From contig JAJEKV010000014.1 in assembly GCA_021234155.1 (NCBI GenBank), forward strand, positions 13,504,494 through 13,568,493: a DNA stretch of 64,000 nucleotides, in the 5' to 3' direction. The notes under the pieces are model-generated. The model was not told where the DNA came from. It was given only the letters and a program-made list of their open reading frames with translations, and made no database searches. Each line of letters begins with the position of its first letter. Position 1 is the first letter of the stretch. Below are positions 12,860 through 22,972 of the stretch, piece by piece. The stretch is from Isoetes taiwanensis (lineage: Eukaryota; Streptophyta; Lycopodiopsida; Isoetales; Isoetaceae). A program made the position numbers and the translations under genes.

Positions 12860-13639
12860 GAAGTTGCGCCTCTAGCTCTTCTGTGGCTCTGGCCCTGTAC
12901 TTCGAAAGCAACGCTCGTATATTCTAGAGTCTAAGGGTCCACTTGAAGGGCTCTCCTACAACATTTTGGGCTCTATAAGCAAGCAAGATGGCTCGAGTAG
13001 CATTACTGGAGACATATCTATAATCTCCAAGTCTATGGACATTAGGATGTGTGGTATGGCATGAATTGAGGTTTGTTTTGCAAAGCCTCCATGATGTTTG
13101 AGGCATACTCTAAGGTCCTAGCAAAGTTGGTTTGGGGGAGTCCAATCTCTACGCATGGAGTGACTTGGGCAGCTCTAGACTCTAGCTCCTTTCTAGGTAT
13201 CCTGGCAATAGGGAGTGTCAATGTGGCAGCTGTATAAGTCAAACTCTATTAGAAGGACACAAAATTAGGTCAAGGTTTATGCCTTTGGCATGAGCAGAGG
13301 TGATGTACCAACAGTTGGACTTGGGTTGCTATGCTGAGGTCTAGATGACTATAACAAAGGGGTGTGTGGGCACTTCTATCTAGGAGTAAGGCATTATCTT
13401 TGAGCCGAGAGCAATACTTGCGAGGTACTAATGGGGTATGCTTCTATTTACAAACAAACCACAGTTTGGAAAAACAATTCAAGGGTTTGAGCAATTTTGG
13501 TCATTTTGAGCTGGGATTTGACATTTCTAGCCTAATTTGAGGCATATTTGGATTCTAGGCTGTCTAACGGTCCTATTGCAACAAATTTCAGGCGATTTAG
13601 AGCTCTGTAGCTCAAGTTATCGAGGTTCAAAGTTTGGAG

Positions 13640-14576
13640 GTCTCACACATTGCGCCCAGACCAATAATGAAAGTTTCATTTTTGCTCCTGGCGCGACATG
13701 TGAGACATTGACTCTAAATGGTTAAACTTGTCCAATTTGGGTGATGTAAGGGTCTAGTTCTACTAGACTCATCGAGTTAGGCAGAATTGACCCCTTATTT
13801 GGTCGATTTGGAGCTGTTTTGGGCACTTTTGGGGCATGGTCTCACACGTTGCGCCCAGACCAAAAATGAACTTTTCATTTTTGCTCCTGGCGCGACGTGT
13901 GAGACATCCTCTCAATTTTGTCCAAAATGTCAGTTTTAACTAAAACAAAAGCTAGAACTTACTAATTCAACTTAATTAAGTAAGATTACACATATTACTT
14001 TGTCAAAAACTCTTTATATTAACAAAAATTTTCTATTATCTACAAAATTTTACTGTCGCTCTCCCTTGATGTAGCTAGCAAGATGCATGTCCTGCTTCAT
14101 TAGTGTCACCCTCTTCGCATGAACTGTTCAGGCTGTCGAATCTTCAAAATGCTGCACTAGTTTTTGCTCTGTTGCCTCTTGCAGTGCCCGCAACATCTCG
14201 TCCGTCTCGGCCAAATTGCAAGCTACCCTTTTGGGTGAGCTAAAAACACTTATTGTCCTACTATATGGCTTAATTTAGACCTTTCTAATCTCATGGTCTC
14301 ACACATTGCGCCCAGACCAATAATGAAAGTTTCATTTTTTATCCTGGCGCGACGTGTGAGACATGGTGAATTTTGATGCTAAATTTTATACTTTCTAAGC
14401 ATGTTTTTAGGAATGTAACATACTAATCTAGCTAGTTTTTAGCTTGAAATTCGAATTACCATGTTACTTTTCTGAAATTCATCACTTTTCAAGGTGTTTT
14501 TGGCTCAATGTCTCACACGTTGCGCCCAGCTCAAAAATGAGATTTTCATTATTGCTCCTGGCGCGACGTGTGAGAC
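13640..14576. repeat. Four 67-bp near-palindromes, copy B leader
   Basis: Palindromes lie at 13640-13706, 13839-13905, 14296-14362 and 14510-14576, again exactly 67 bp each and in the same relative places as in copy A. Substitutions between the copies fall both in the arms and in the centre, but length and foldability are retained. They lie in the leader between the primer-binding site and the gag-like frames. Confidence 0.8.
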
Positions 14577-14767
14577 CATCCTACTTTTGAAGGTTTTGGC
14601 TCACTATTTTTAGTCTTTTTATGTTCTAATTCACTTAACTGTTACTAGCTTAGCATATACTACAAAAATGAGAAAATTTTTTCCCATTTTTCGAGGTTTA
14701 AGGATCCTATCAAGTTAGTACTACTGGGAGCATGGTCAGTGCTTTGCTCTTGGTCTCCAAGAACATT

Positions 14768-14779
14768 GCTCTGATACCA
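14768..14779 (-). promoter_or_regulatory. Primer-binding site (initiator Met tRNA), copy B
   Basis: The minus strand reads TGGTATCAGAGC, one base from the GTCACA end of LTR1. It marks the start of reverse transcription for the full unit and confirms minus-strand orientation. Confidence 0.85.
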
Positions 14780-14780
14780 C

Positions 14781-15006
14781 TGTGACGTCCCCTACTCATA
14801 TACGGTGCCCGCACCGTATACAAACAGGAGTTCATCCTCCATACCAGCTCCATACTGATACAGGGCCCTCCACGTATCACTGCAACCTTGATGAGTTCCA
14901 GTGGGAAGAATGAAGGGGTCATTTACCCTGTCTTCCTCAGGGCCTACCTAGCGGCGGAAGCGTAAACATACATGTCAGTATACAACATCAACATCACATA
15001 ACCATC
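14781..15006 (-). repeat. LTR1, low-coordinate part
   Basis: The first 226 bp (plus coordinates) of LTR1, matching 5377-5602 of LTR2. The match ends at CCATC, where the CACTA-like element is inserted, and resumes at 22973. Confidence 0.8.
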
Positions 15007-15033
15007 CACAACCACCCCAATACTGGGTCCACA
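15007..15033 (+). repeat. Left terminal inverted repeat of CACTA-like element
   Basis: 27 bp beginning CACAACCACCCCAAT. It pairs with 22946-22972 with one mismatch (position 16, A versus T). Confidence 0.85.
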
Positions 15034-15570
15034 TGTTGTTTTTCAGTGTGGTTTTTCCCAAAAAACAACATCAAAAAACTACGTGGTGTTTTTTGTCCGA
15101 TTTTGCTAGAAATGACGTGTAGTTTTTGGCCAAAAATTTATACACGTCATTTTTTGTTGCAAAAAGCCTATGCGTAGACTTTTGTCAAAATTATCTACAC
15201 ATAGAAATTTCTATGTATTTCTACATGTTGTTTTTTAAAAGTAGCTGTAATTTTCAAGTGTTGTTTTTCTAAAAATTAGACGTGTAGTTCTAATAAAACT
15301 TAAGAGGTCCACGTGTTGTTTTTAATTGTTGTTTTACCAAAAAAAAAAACACCAAAAAACCACGTAGAGAATTTTGTCCGATTTTGCTAGAAACTACAGG
15401 TAGCCTTCTATGTTTTTTTCTTAACTATATTGTTTTCAAGTGTTGGTTTTCTAACAAAAATTATATGGTGTTGTTTTCAAGTGTTGCTTTCCTTAAAAAA
15501 TAACATGTGGTTTTAAGAAAAGAATATAGTTTTCCAAAAATAGTTGTTGTTTTCAGGACGTGTAGTTTTA
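15031..15570 (+). repeat. Left subterminal repeat array
   Basis: A motif of the type ACRTGTTGTTTTT or ACGTGTAGTTTTT recurs irregularly, for example at 15031, 15114, 15226 and 15310. Such arrays just inside the termini are typical transposase-binding regions of CACTA elements. The reverse-complement motif fills the right end of the same element. Confidence 0.65.
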
Positions 15571-15696
15571 CAATTCATTGTTATGTTTTTCTAATTTCAA
15601 GTCATTGTTATCTTTTCTGCCTTTGTGTGGTTTTAATTGCTCTTGTTGTGTGCTACATTATATTTGGCTTTGAAAGAAATGTTTACAATTTATAAC

Positions 15697-15741
15697 GTGC
15701 ATTTCTTATAGTGGTAAGATTACATAGCATTTCTTATAGTG
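15697..15741. repeat. Two fossil CACTA termini in tandem
   Basis: TTCTTATAGTG ends at 15713 and again at 15741. The reverse complement CACTATAAGAA is a canonical CACTA terminus. The 28-bp spacing and the repeated flank (GATTACATAGCAT-like) indicate a tandem duplication of one end. No matching opposite end was found. Confidence 0.5.
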
Positions 15742-16289
15742 GAAAGATTACAGAGCATGCAGAAATATGCTCGATAAGCCTGTTGGTGGTCCATGCCAAC
15801 AAATTTTCAAGACTTAGCTAGTATCAAATTGACCCAAAGCATGCTTTAGGACCACTGCTTACACATGCAAATGGGAATTCTATAATCCCTGTTATTCAAA
15901 TAACCCAACAGACCTCAGCAAGACATAGAAATGAAAAACGGTAGAGTTTTGGGCCCATATTTCATTCCCCTGTTCTTCCCTGGGCTAATCTCTAAAATAT
16001 AAGATATAGACATGAAAAACGGTATTTGGGCCCATATTTCATTCCCTTCTTCCGTGGGCTAATCTCTAAAATATAAGATATAGCCTCTGCATCAAACAAG
16101 GAGTATTCGATTCATGTTAATCTCTAAAGAAGTTCAAGGAGTATTGCATTCTGTTAAGCAAGGCTTACCTGTTTTTCTGATACAGAGCCATGAATCAAAC
16201 ACGGTCAAACCCTTTCAACAGGTTAATCTCTTTGTTCAAATTTAACATGAACACAAACTCCTTTTCATGTTAATCTCTAAAAATAACAG
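15742..16289. other. Unassigned interior of CACTA-like element
   Basis: Non-coding sequence with two partly repeated segments of the type GACATGAAAAACGGTA...GGGCTAATCTCTAAAATATAAGATATAG near 15925-16022 and 16012-16083. Nothing else was recognised. Confidence 0.4.
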
Positions 16290-16930
16290 ATGCCAGCGCC
16301 AAACAACCCGTTCGATTCAGGGCCTTTGGATCAAAAAGGGAGTGGAGCTGAAATAAATAGAAGAATCATCCAGAAGAAATCATCGCTTGATGCAAGCAAC
16401 AGCAGAAAACAGCCAATACCTGTTAGAGCAGAAAACCTGCTTGTGGCAGCCCGAATGCAGTTGGAGTCGCCTGATGAGGGTTAAAGCTGCCGAAATGAGA
16501 TGAAGACGCCGGAATAAGGTTGAAGCCTTCGAATCTGTGCACAGAGTTCCAATCTGTGCAAGCGGCAAAGGCAAAGCCTTCCAATCGGGGTTGCCAGAAT
16601 TGGGTTGAAGCCGTGCAAACTATGGAATTCCAAAATGAGGTTGAAGATGTGCAGCAAAGGCAATCGGATTCCAAAATGGGGCTGAATCTGTGCTCAGCCT
16701 TCCAATCTGTGCGGCAAAGGCGGCAAAATCTGAGCAAAGCAGCAACAGCGGCAAGCTCGAAGGCGGCAAAAAATCTGGAAACAAACATAGAGCCTTGAGA
16801 TCAAATCTCGGCCCTTAACTTCCTCACCAATAGGATAATAAGACCGAGATCAAGATCTCGGCCCTTCGTCTCAATGGCCAATAGGATGAAAGGACAGAGA
16901 TCACGATCTCAGCCGTTCATCTAAACCATA
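16290..16930. repeat. Repeat-rich unassigned segment with GAGATC palindrome repeats
   Basis: The 16480-16760 part contains imperfectly repeated pieces (TTCCAATCTGTGC, GGTTGAAGC, GGCAAAGGC). Short frames in this part come from the repeats and show no known domain. From about 16797 to 16930 a unit of about 55 bp, containing GAGATCAAGATCTCGGCC and CCAATAGGAT, occurs three times with changes. The GAGATC...GATCTC part is palindromic, and a related string occurs near 17935. Confidence 0.45.
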
Positions 16931-17184
16931 GGATAAATACTGATATCATATTTTATTGTCCCAAGTGTGACTACTATTACTTATGCATGCATGATCAAGC
17001 TAGATAGATTGTAAGGCGCATTGATGCCATATAGATTATACGTCAATTCTATATGACAATTTTAAAAAACTACAGGGTTATTTTAGGGTGACATAGTAAA
17101 ATTAAATTAGGCTAAATAAAATTTGACACTTTAAAGTTGTAAAAGTTATTCACATCATAATTTGTTATATGTAAAGATATATAA

Positions 17185-18370
17185 TTGTGGAAGTTGTATC
17201 ATTGGGTTTTTAACTGCAGATATGGTGTAGATAACGTCCTGGCCCTCGGACGTTACCGAAGAAAAAATTTTCGGGCCAGTGAAAATGCCTCGGGCGTGCG
17301 CGCATCGCCCTTAACGCCCTGGTTCGAGGGTTTGCTCCAGGGCCGGATCCAGGGCAGAGGTGCTGGAAGCTCCTCGACCTCATCCCAAGCAGCTGCACAT
17401 TCGCCGGACTCTACATTTTCTGCACAAGTCTCTTTAGCGCTTTCAATGGCACTTTCTACCTGTTTTTCCAAGCCGCTGGGGATCGAAAAAGCCACAAAAA
17501 TCCGGCGATTTGGCACAGGGCTCCGGATAAATCCCAATCTTGAAGGCGCCATTCTTGGATTTTGGCAAGAGTACTGAGAAATCTGCAAACAAGGCTGCTT
17601 TACGGAGCTCAGAGGACCTGATAATGCTACTATAGAAGCCATGGCTATGGCATACTCCGGTAGATGGATCTTAGGAGCAGGGGGCCGGATCTTAGGAGCA
17701 GGGAAGGATTGAAGAAAAAAGGGAGAAGGCAGGGGCTGTTTGCCGGAACTGTGGATATTGTAGCATAAAAGTCTAGGATGTTATGCAAAAGCAGTGGCTG
17801 TGGCTGCTTCTCACCGTAATATTCTAGGATGTTATGGAAAGGGAGCAAAAACTTGGGCCTGTGAACTGTTACTAGCATAAAATGTCTGTCGGTGAAGCTG
17901 TTACTAGCAGATAACAACACTGGAATCAACGGCTGAGATGTGATCTCAGCCTGTAAGCACGAGAACCAGGGCGTTAAGGATGAAGATATGCACAATACAG
18001 ATAAATTGCAAAGATATATGCAGTATGAAGAATTAAAGGATATTTGCTTAGACAGTTTATTCACGGGCACAATCCAGGTTAAAGTTGTTTAACCTAGATT
18101 TGAAGAGAAAGGTGATTTCTTCAACCTACCATTGTGAATAGGACCATTGTGAATACATGTAAATATTCTATATTTGAAAGGGCTTAAAAGGAAAGGGAAA
18201 AACCTCGGTCCACTAAAATGGAGCCAAGAGAAATTTGAAAAAGCCCAATTGCTGTATAATTGGACCCAAGATAAGATCGGTGGTTCCAAAACCGTCAGAA
18301 CCACCAGCATATAAAAAAAATTATATAGATCTGAAGATCTTAGGATTTGGGGCTTCAATCGATTCACATT
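17185..18370. other. Unassigned GC-richer segment inside CACTA-like element
   Basis: Frames on both strands (plus 17185-17577, 130 residues; minus 18070-17645) overlap, and none shows a recognisable domain. The composition at 17230-17600 is GC-richer than the surroundings, so it may be a captured host fragment, but no origin could be named. CACTA elements are known to carry captured gene pieces. Confidence 0.3.
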
Positions 18371-18773
18371 CTAGGTATGTTTGATCAGTCAATAATGCTA
18401 CAATAGTGGGTCAATCAATACCAGATGAATAGTGCCCGAGCTACAGTACATTATGAACCATTGTAATGCTTATTCTATTATTGCATTATGTTTATTCTTG
18501 AGATAATAGCTAGACAATATTTGCTTGAATTATGTTGATACAAGTTATTGATCTTGAATTATGTTGATACAAGTTGGTTCAATGTTTTAAACATCACCAT
18601 TGAGTTATTGATGTTTCAAAGCTTGGGTTCAAATGTTAAGTTGAGTTAACAAGCTTAAGGTTGTATTAACATTTGATTATTTTCTCACAAATGTCATAGT
18701 CAAATCTCGCAATTTGAAATTTCCCCTAAAATAGTCGTGTTATATTCTTCTTCATTGCTATGAAAGATTTACT

Positions 18774-19270
18774 GTGGAGCATTGTCTGGTTTTATGCCCT
18801 CATTTGCAGGTTGCCTGGGATTGGGTCAGGGCTCTGTTTCAGGTGAGATTGAATAGCCAACAATTGCTGCTTCATGTGTATCCTGGTGTTTGGCCGCTCG
18901 TACGGCAGCAAGCCTTGCATCTGTGCGTGGCTTGGTTGGTGTGGTTGATTTGGAAGCGGCGGCGGTTGTGGATCTTTCAGGGGATTCAGCAGCCTGCAGC
19001 CTCTCTGATTCCTCGACTCAGGTACAAGCTATTTCAAAGCTTTTTGGTGTTCCCGGGATTAGTAGAGCGGAAGTTTTCCATTTGGCGGGACTTCTTGGGT
19101 GTGGTAGATGGTGATGGTCGGTTTATGTACAAGCCAGTAGAGTTTGCAGCTTGTTGTGGAGTGTCGAGGTATCACTGTCTCTTTGGGGCAGTTCTCCTTC
19201 CTCCTCACTTGCTTTGTAACATTACCATTCTTTTAATATATTGCTGACACAGTTCTTCAAAAAAAAAAAT
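18774..19270 (+). pseudogene. 5'-truncated LINE: RT zinc-binding tail with poly(A)
   Basis: The plus frame from 18774 encodes a VEHCLVLCPHLQVAWDW-like segment, then an aromatic LCVAWLVWLIWKRR stretch. This matches the zinc-binding domain that follows the reverse transcriptase in plant L1-type LINEs. After the stop at 19247 the sequence ends in a 3' untranslated region with an A run at 19259-19269. This is the usual form of a 5'-truncated LINE insertion, here inside the CACTA-like element. It has no catalytic RT core. Confidence 0.65.
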
Positions 19271-19682
19271 TGTGAGAGACGAAAAACGTAGTATGAGATG
19301 ACATAGCTCTAGGTAGATGCATATCAATAGTATGAGATGAAAAATGGTGCAACATGTATCTCATGCTTTATTTTTTGAGCATTGTTGTATTATCAATCTT
19401 TTTGTTTTGTAAATGAATAAAACGTTAAACCATCTCATCCTTTAAGAAAAAATAATGCATCAGAGTAATCCATTCAATACTATTTTAGTTGGCATTGCAT
19501 GTCTCATGAAGTAAGGATTGTCCAATGTTTTGGAACCCCCTTAACTTGAAAGATCGTGTCAGGTACATGTACTATCTCCAACATTGTTGTCCTTGCAAGA
19601 CTCACAATTTGCATCTTAAGTTTTGCAGCCAAGAGTTGCTTGCTGCAGTAGAGCAGGAAAGATCATCTATCAGTCAGAGCCG
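19271..19682. other. Unassigned interior of CACTA-like element
   Basis: AT-rich with short direct repeats (AGTATGAGATGA twice near 19290 and 19330). No gene is recognised. Confidence 0.4.
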
Positions 19683-20215
19683 ATGTGGCGTATTTGAGCC
19701 TATGTGGCATGTTTGAGCCACGTGGTCATGCTTGAGCCAATGTGGCATGTTCAAGCCTAGGGGCAAGGGCACAACATTTCAACCATTAAAAAAAAACATA
19801 CAAAATCGTATTTCATTCTTTCAAAAAAATAAATCATGTGAAAGAGCATTCTATGACTTTAGTGGCATGTTTGAGCCACGTGTCATGTTTTGAGCCTAGT
19901 GGCATGTTTGATACTATGTGGCGTGTTTGAGATAAGGTAGCACGTTTAAGCCTATGTGGATTTTTTTGAGCCACGTGTCATGCTAGGGCCAAGTTGGCAA
20001 GTTTGAGCATGTTTGAGCCATATAACATGATTGAGCCAACGTGGCATGTTTGAGCCCATGTGGCATGTTTGAGCCTATGTCGCATGTTTGAGCCAAGGTG
20101 GTATGTTTGAGCCTGTGTGGTATATTTGAGTCACGTGTCATGTTTGAGCCAAGGTGGCATGTCGATCCTAAGGGCATGTTTGAGTCTAAGGGCATGCTTG
20201 AGCCTAGAGCTGAAA
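19683..20215. repeat. Minisatellite with a unit of about 20 bp (GTGGCATGTTTGAGCC)
   Basis: Units of the form GTGGCATGTTTGAGCCTAT recur with changes in two blocks, about 19683-19765 and about 19860-20215, separated by a short A-rich stretch. Minus frames over the array are a by-product of the repeat. No gene is inferred. Confidence 0.75.
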
Positions 20216-21689
20216 ATGTAAGACGACCACGCAGTATTCTGCAGCCACCACCGCTTGACTACAAGCATGTTGGACATGAGCTATTTTGGTCCTTCTTGGA
20301 GAAGGGGTGGTCTTTGCCCACTAAACTTGGTCCCCAGCGTATAATTTAAACCCTTCAATAACCTAGCAATACATAGGGTTTACATTTTGGAGGCCATATT
20401 CTAGTCAGATTTGACCAGAAACTTGTATAATGTCATCATATAGAGGGAGGGTGTTGAAGCCAGAAGACGGACCCTTAAAACCTTCTGGAAGCAGTTTGCC
20501 CCAAAGGTCCTCGCCCGAAGGCCTCTGGCCATGGATGGGCAACTCTCCCACTTTGGAACTCTTAACTGGCTCTGCCAATGTACTCAGAACGTTGACATTA
20601 CTCTAGGGACCAAGTTTCGTGGGCAGAAGACCATCCCTTCTTCAAGAAGAGCCAAATTAGTTTATGTCCAACACGTTCATAGTCAATTGGCCTAGGAGGT
20701 GGCTGCGAAATAATGCCATGTCGCGCATTTGTGTCTCTTTCATTGCAAATTCTGACAGTGTCACTCGGTCCCTAGTGTAATTTTGCCATTCCGGACGATA
20801 TGGCGAAGTCGAATCTCCATTCTGGAGCCTTTGTACTATGCAAACGACAAAACACGGGTTTCTACATGGTCGCTCGCAGGACGCTTCGCGGTTTGATAAG
20901 TTCTCCCGGACCGATCTTGGATTTTTTTGAACCTGCTCGAAGCTTGTATTGAAAGTAGGATTCAATGGACGGATAAGAAAATCGAGCTCTGGGAAAGGGG
21001 GGCTATGCGCAAAATGTCCAAGGCATCAAATTTCCACATATTGCATTCTTTACATGCAATATGCCATTTTCAGTGTCAACTACCGGGCCAATTTTTCAAG
21101 GTAGATTATAAAGATAGGTTTTTCAACCATTATAAAATTTTGAAGGTCTTACCAACCTTTAAATATGAACTTAAAGCCATAGTATTAAATTAAGACCATG
21201 ATCTTTAGACCATGCAACCAAGCAAATGCGGCTCCTGGAATAGTATCCATCTAGCAAATCTAGAGGGCAATTCGCCCTAACTTATTTCCAGTATGCCCTA
21301 CAAGTATTTTACTAAACCATAAAATACAAAGACATTGCATGCACATAACAAATTCTATGTCTCTAGAGATGCCACATTGTCCCCGACTGTCCCCGAGGAA
21401 CTCTAGCAAGGTTATAAAATTGTCAAGTTACTGTATGAATATAGTATTGTAAGTCTATTGGGTAGATTCTTAAGTGTCCCATAAACATATAAATATGGGG
21501 TCCGTGTTAGCTCAAACCTACAATACTAGCTAGGGATGGAAATTAATCCCCCCCCCCCCTCCCCGGAACTAAATCAAGCTAATTAAATAATACATCATTA
21601 GACAAATCGAGGAGCTTTGTGAAACATCAAATTTCATCTAAAATATACTGTCCAATGAAATGTTATAACTAAAATTGTAATAGCGCCTA
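20216..21689. other. Unassigned interior of CACTA-like element
   Basis: No credible gene was found. Short frames at 20657-20965 (minus) and 20927-21193 (plus) have no recognisable domain. A C-homopolymer lies near 21549-21561. Confidence 0.4.
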
Positions 21690-22064
21690 GAAAAGCACCA
21701 CCTGACGATTAGTCTGATGCAATATCTGACGAATAGTCTGACACAAAATCTGATGATATATCTGACGCATTTTCTGACGATTATTCTGACGAATATTTTG
21801 ACAATTTGTCTGACGCATATTCTGACGCAAATTCTGACGCAAAATCTGACGATACATATTTGACGTATTTTCTGACGATTAATGTGACGCTTAACCTGAC
21901 GAAGGCTTCTGACGATTTATGTGACAATATACATGACGTAGTATCGTCAGGAGAAGCATCAAAATAGTAATCGTCAGTACGTTCGTCAGCCTGTACGTCA
22001 GGCAAAAATCTCTCTAGACAGTCTGATGATTTTTCTGACAAAAAATGCTCATTCTCTTGTAGTG
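21690..22064. repeat. TGACG repeat array ending in a canonical CACTA terminus
   Basis: TCTGACGA/TCTGACGC-type units recur about every 12 bp from 21705 to about 21940. Several CGTCAG units in the opposite orientation follow at 21945-22015. The array ends at 22064 in TCTCTTGTAGTG, whose reverse complement CACTACAAGAGA is a standard CACTA terminus. This looks like the end region of a second CACTA family nested in the larger element, with TGACG as its subterminal motif. The other end was not found. Confidence 0.6.
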
Positions 22065-22139
22065 GTTGGATCTAACCGTTGAAGTTATTTTTCACGAATG
22101 TAAAGCAATACGATACATTCCCAAAGTTGAGCACACAAA

Positions 22140-22930
22140 CAATATTCCAAGTGGTGGTGCTTTTCTTAAGAAATAACCTAAAAAAAACCATACTTCCTTA
22201 AGAAATAGCTGCGTAAAAACTACGCCACTTCAGAAAACCACACTTTTGTAAAAAAACAGCCACTTAAAAACTACACCTACTTAAAAACCACACCTCAAAA
22301 AAACATACTTACTTTAAAAAATAGCTACGTAAAAACTATACCTAGTTATATAAACCACACCAAAAAAAATCACACTTCCTTGAAAATAGCTTCTTAAAAA
22401 CTACACCTAGTTATAAACTACACCACTTCAGAAAACCATACTTCATTAAAAAACAACCACTTAAAAACTACACCCGCTTATAAACCACACTTCAAAAAAC
22501 CATACTTCTTTAAAAAACAAGTATTTAAAAACTACACTCACTTATAAACGACACCTCAAAAAACAACACCTCGATTAAAAAAAATCATACCACTTCAGAA
22601 AACCATACTTCCTTAAAAAACAACCACTTAAAAACTATACCTCTTTATAAACCACACTTCAAAAAACTATACTTCCATAAAAAACGACTACTTAAAGACT
22701 ACACCTAGTTATAAACTACACCTAAAAAAACAACACCTTCTTAAAAACAACACCCCCTCGAAAAAATAAGCAACACTTCTTTTAAAAAAACGACACCTCA
22801 AAAAAAGACCACACCTTCAAAAAAAAAAACTATAGCTCCACAAAAAAAACTACACTGCCTCCTTAATAAACCACACCTCCACATAACCACATGTAGATTT
22901 TTTGGAACAACAACATGTGGTCTTTTTGTT
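22140..22930 (-). repeat. Right subterminal repeat array
   Basis: Dense copies of AAAAACTACACC, AAACCACACTTC and AAAAAACAAC-like motifs. Several are reverse complements of the left subterminal GTGTAGTTTTT/GTTGTTTTT motif. They lie just inside the right inverted repeat. Confidence 0.65.
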
Positions 22931-22945
22931 ACTGTTGTTTTTAGG

Positions 22946-22972
22946 TGTGGACCCAGAATTGGGGTGGTTGTG
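22946..22972 (-). repeat. Right terminal inverted repeat of CACTA-like element
   Basis: The minus strand reads CACAACCACCCCAAT then TCTGGGTCCACA. It mirrors 15007-15033 with one mismatch and is followed by the ATC target duplication. Confidence 0.85.

Larger units (their letters stand above)
6864..14780 (-). mobile_element. Full internal region, copy B, without recognisable pol
   Basis: About 7.9 kb lies between the polypurine tract (6864) and the primer-binding site (14768-14779). In 6864-9500 the sequence is AT-rich and non-coding. From 9500 to 11760 the GC content is higher and short frames occur on both strands, but no RT, RNase H, integrase or protease motif was found. The portion 11761-14780 matches copy A. 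The element is best described as a large non-autonomous LTR retrotransposon that would depend on proteins supplied by another element. Confidence 0.55.
15007..22972. mobile_element. CACTA-like DNA transposon, non-autonomous, about 8 kb
   Basis: The insertion interrupts LTR1. Its ends are inverted repeats, CACAACCACCCCAAT + A/T + CTGGGTCCACA, identical over 27 bp except one position. The flanking ATC at 15004-15006 and 22973-22975 is single in the uninterrupted LTR2, so it is a 3-bp target-site duplication. A 3-bp duplication, a CAC start and repeat-rich subterminal regions fit the CACTA (En/Spm, CMC) superfamily, although the usual terminal CACTA is CACAA here. No transposase was recognised. 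The interior is a patchwork holding a LINE fragment, minisatellites and ends of other CACTA elements. Confidence 0.75.

Noticed and set aside
19983-20195. Minus frame with repeated LKHTTLAQTC-like motifs
   Set aside because: It is a translation of the minisatellite with a unit of about 20 bp.
21690-22064. TGACG array considered as a CRISPR-like repeat
   Set aside because: Units are short and degenerate, spacers are only a few bases, the host is a plant, and the array ends in a CACTA terminus.
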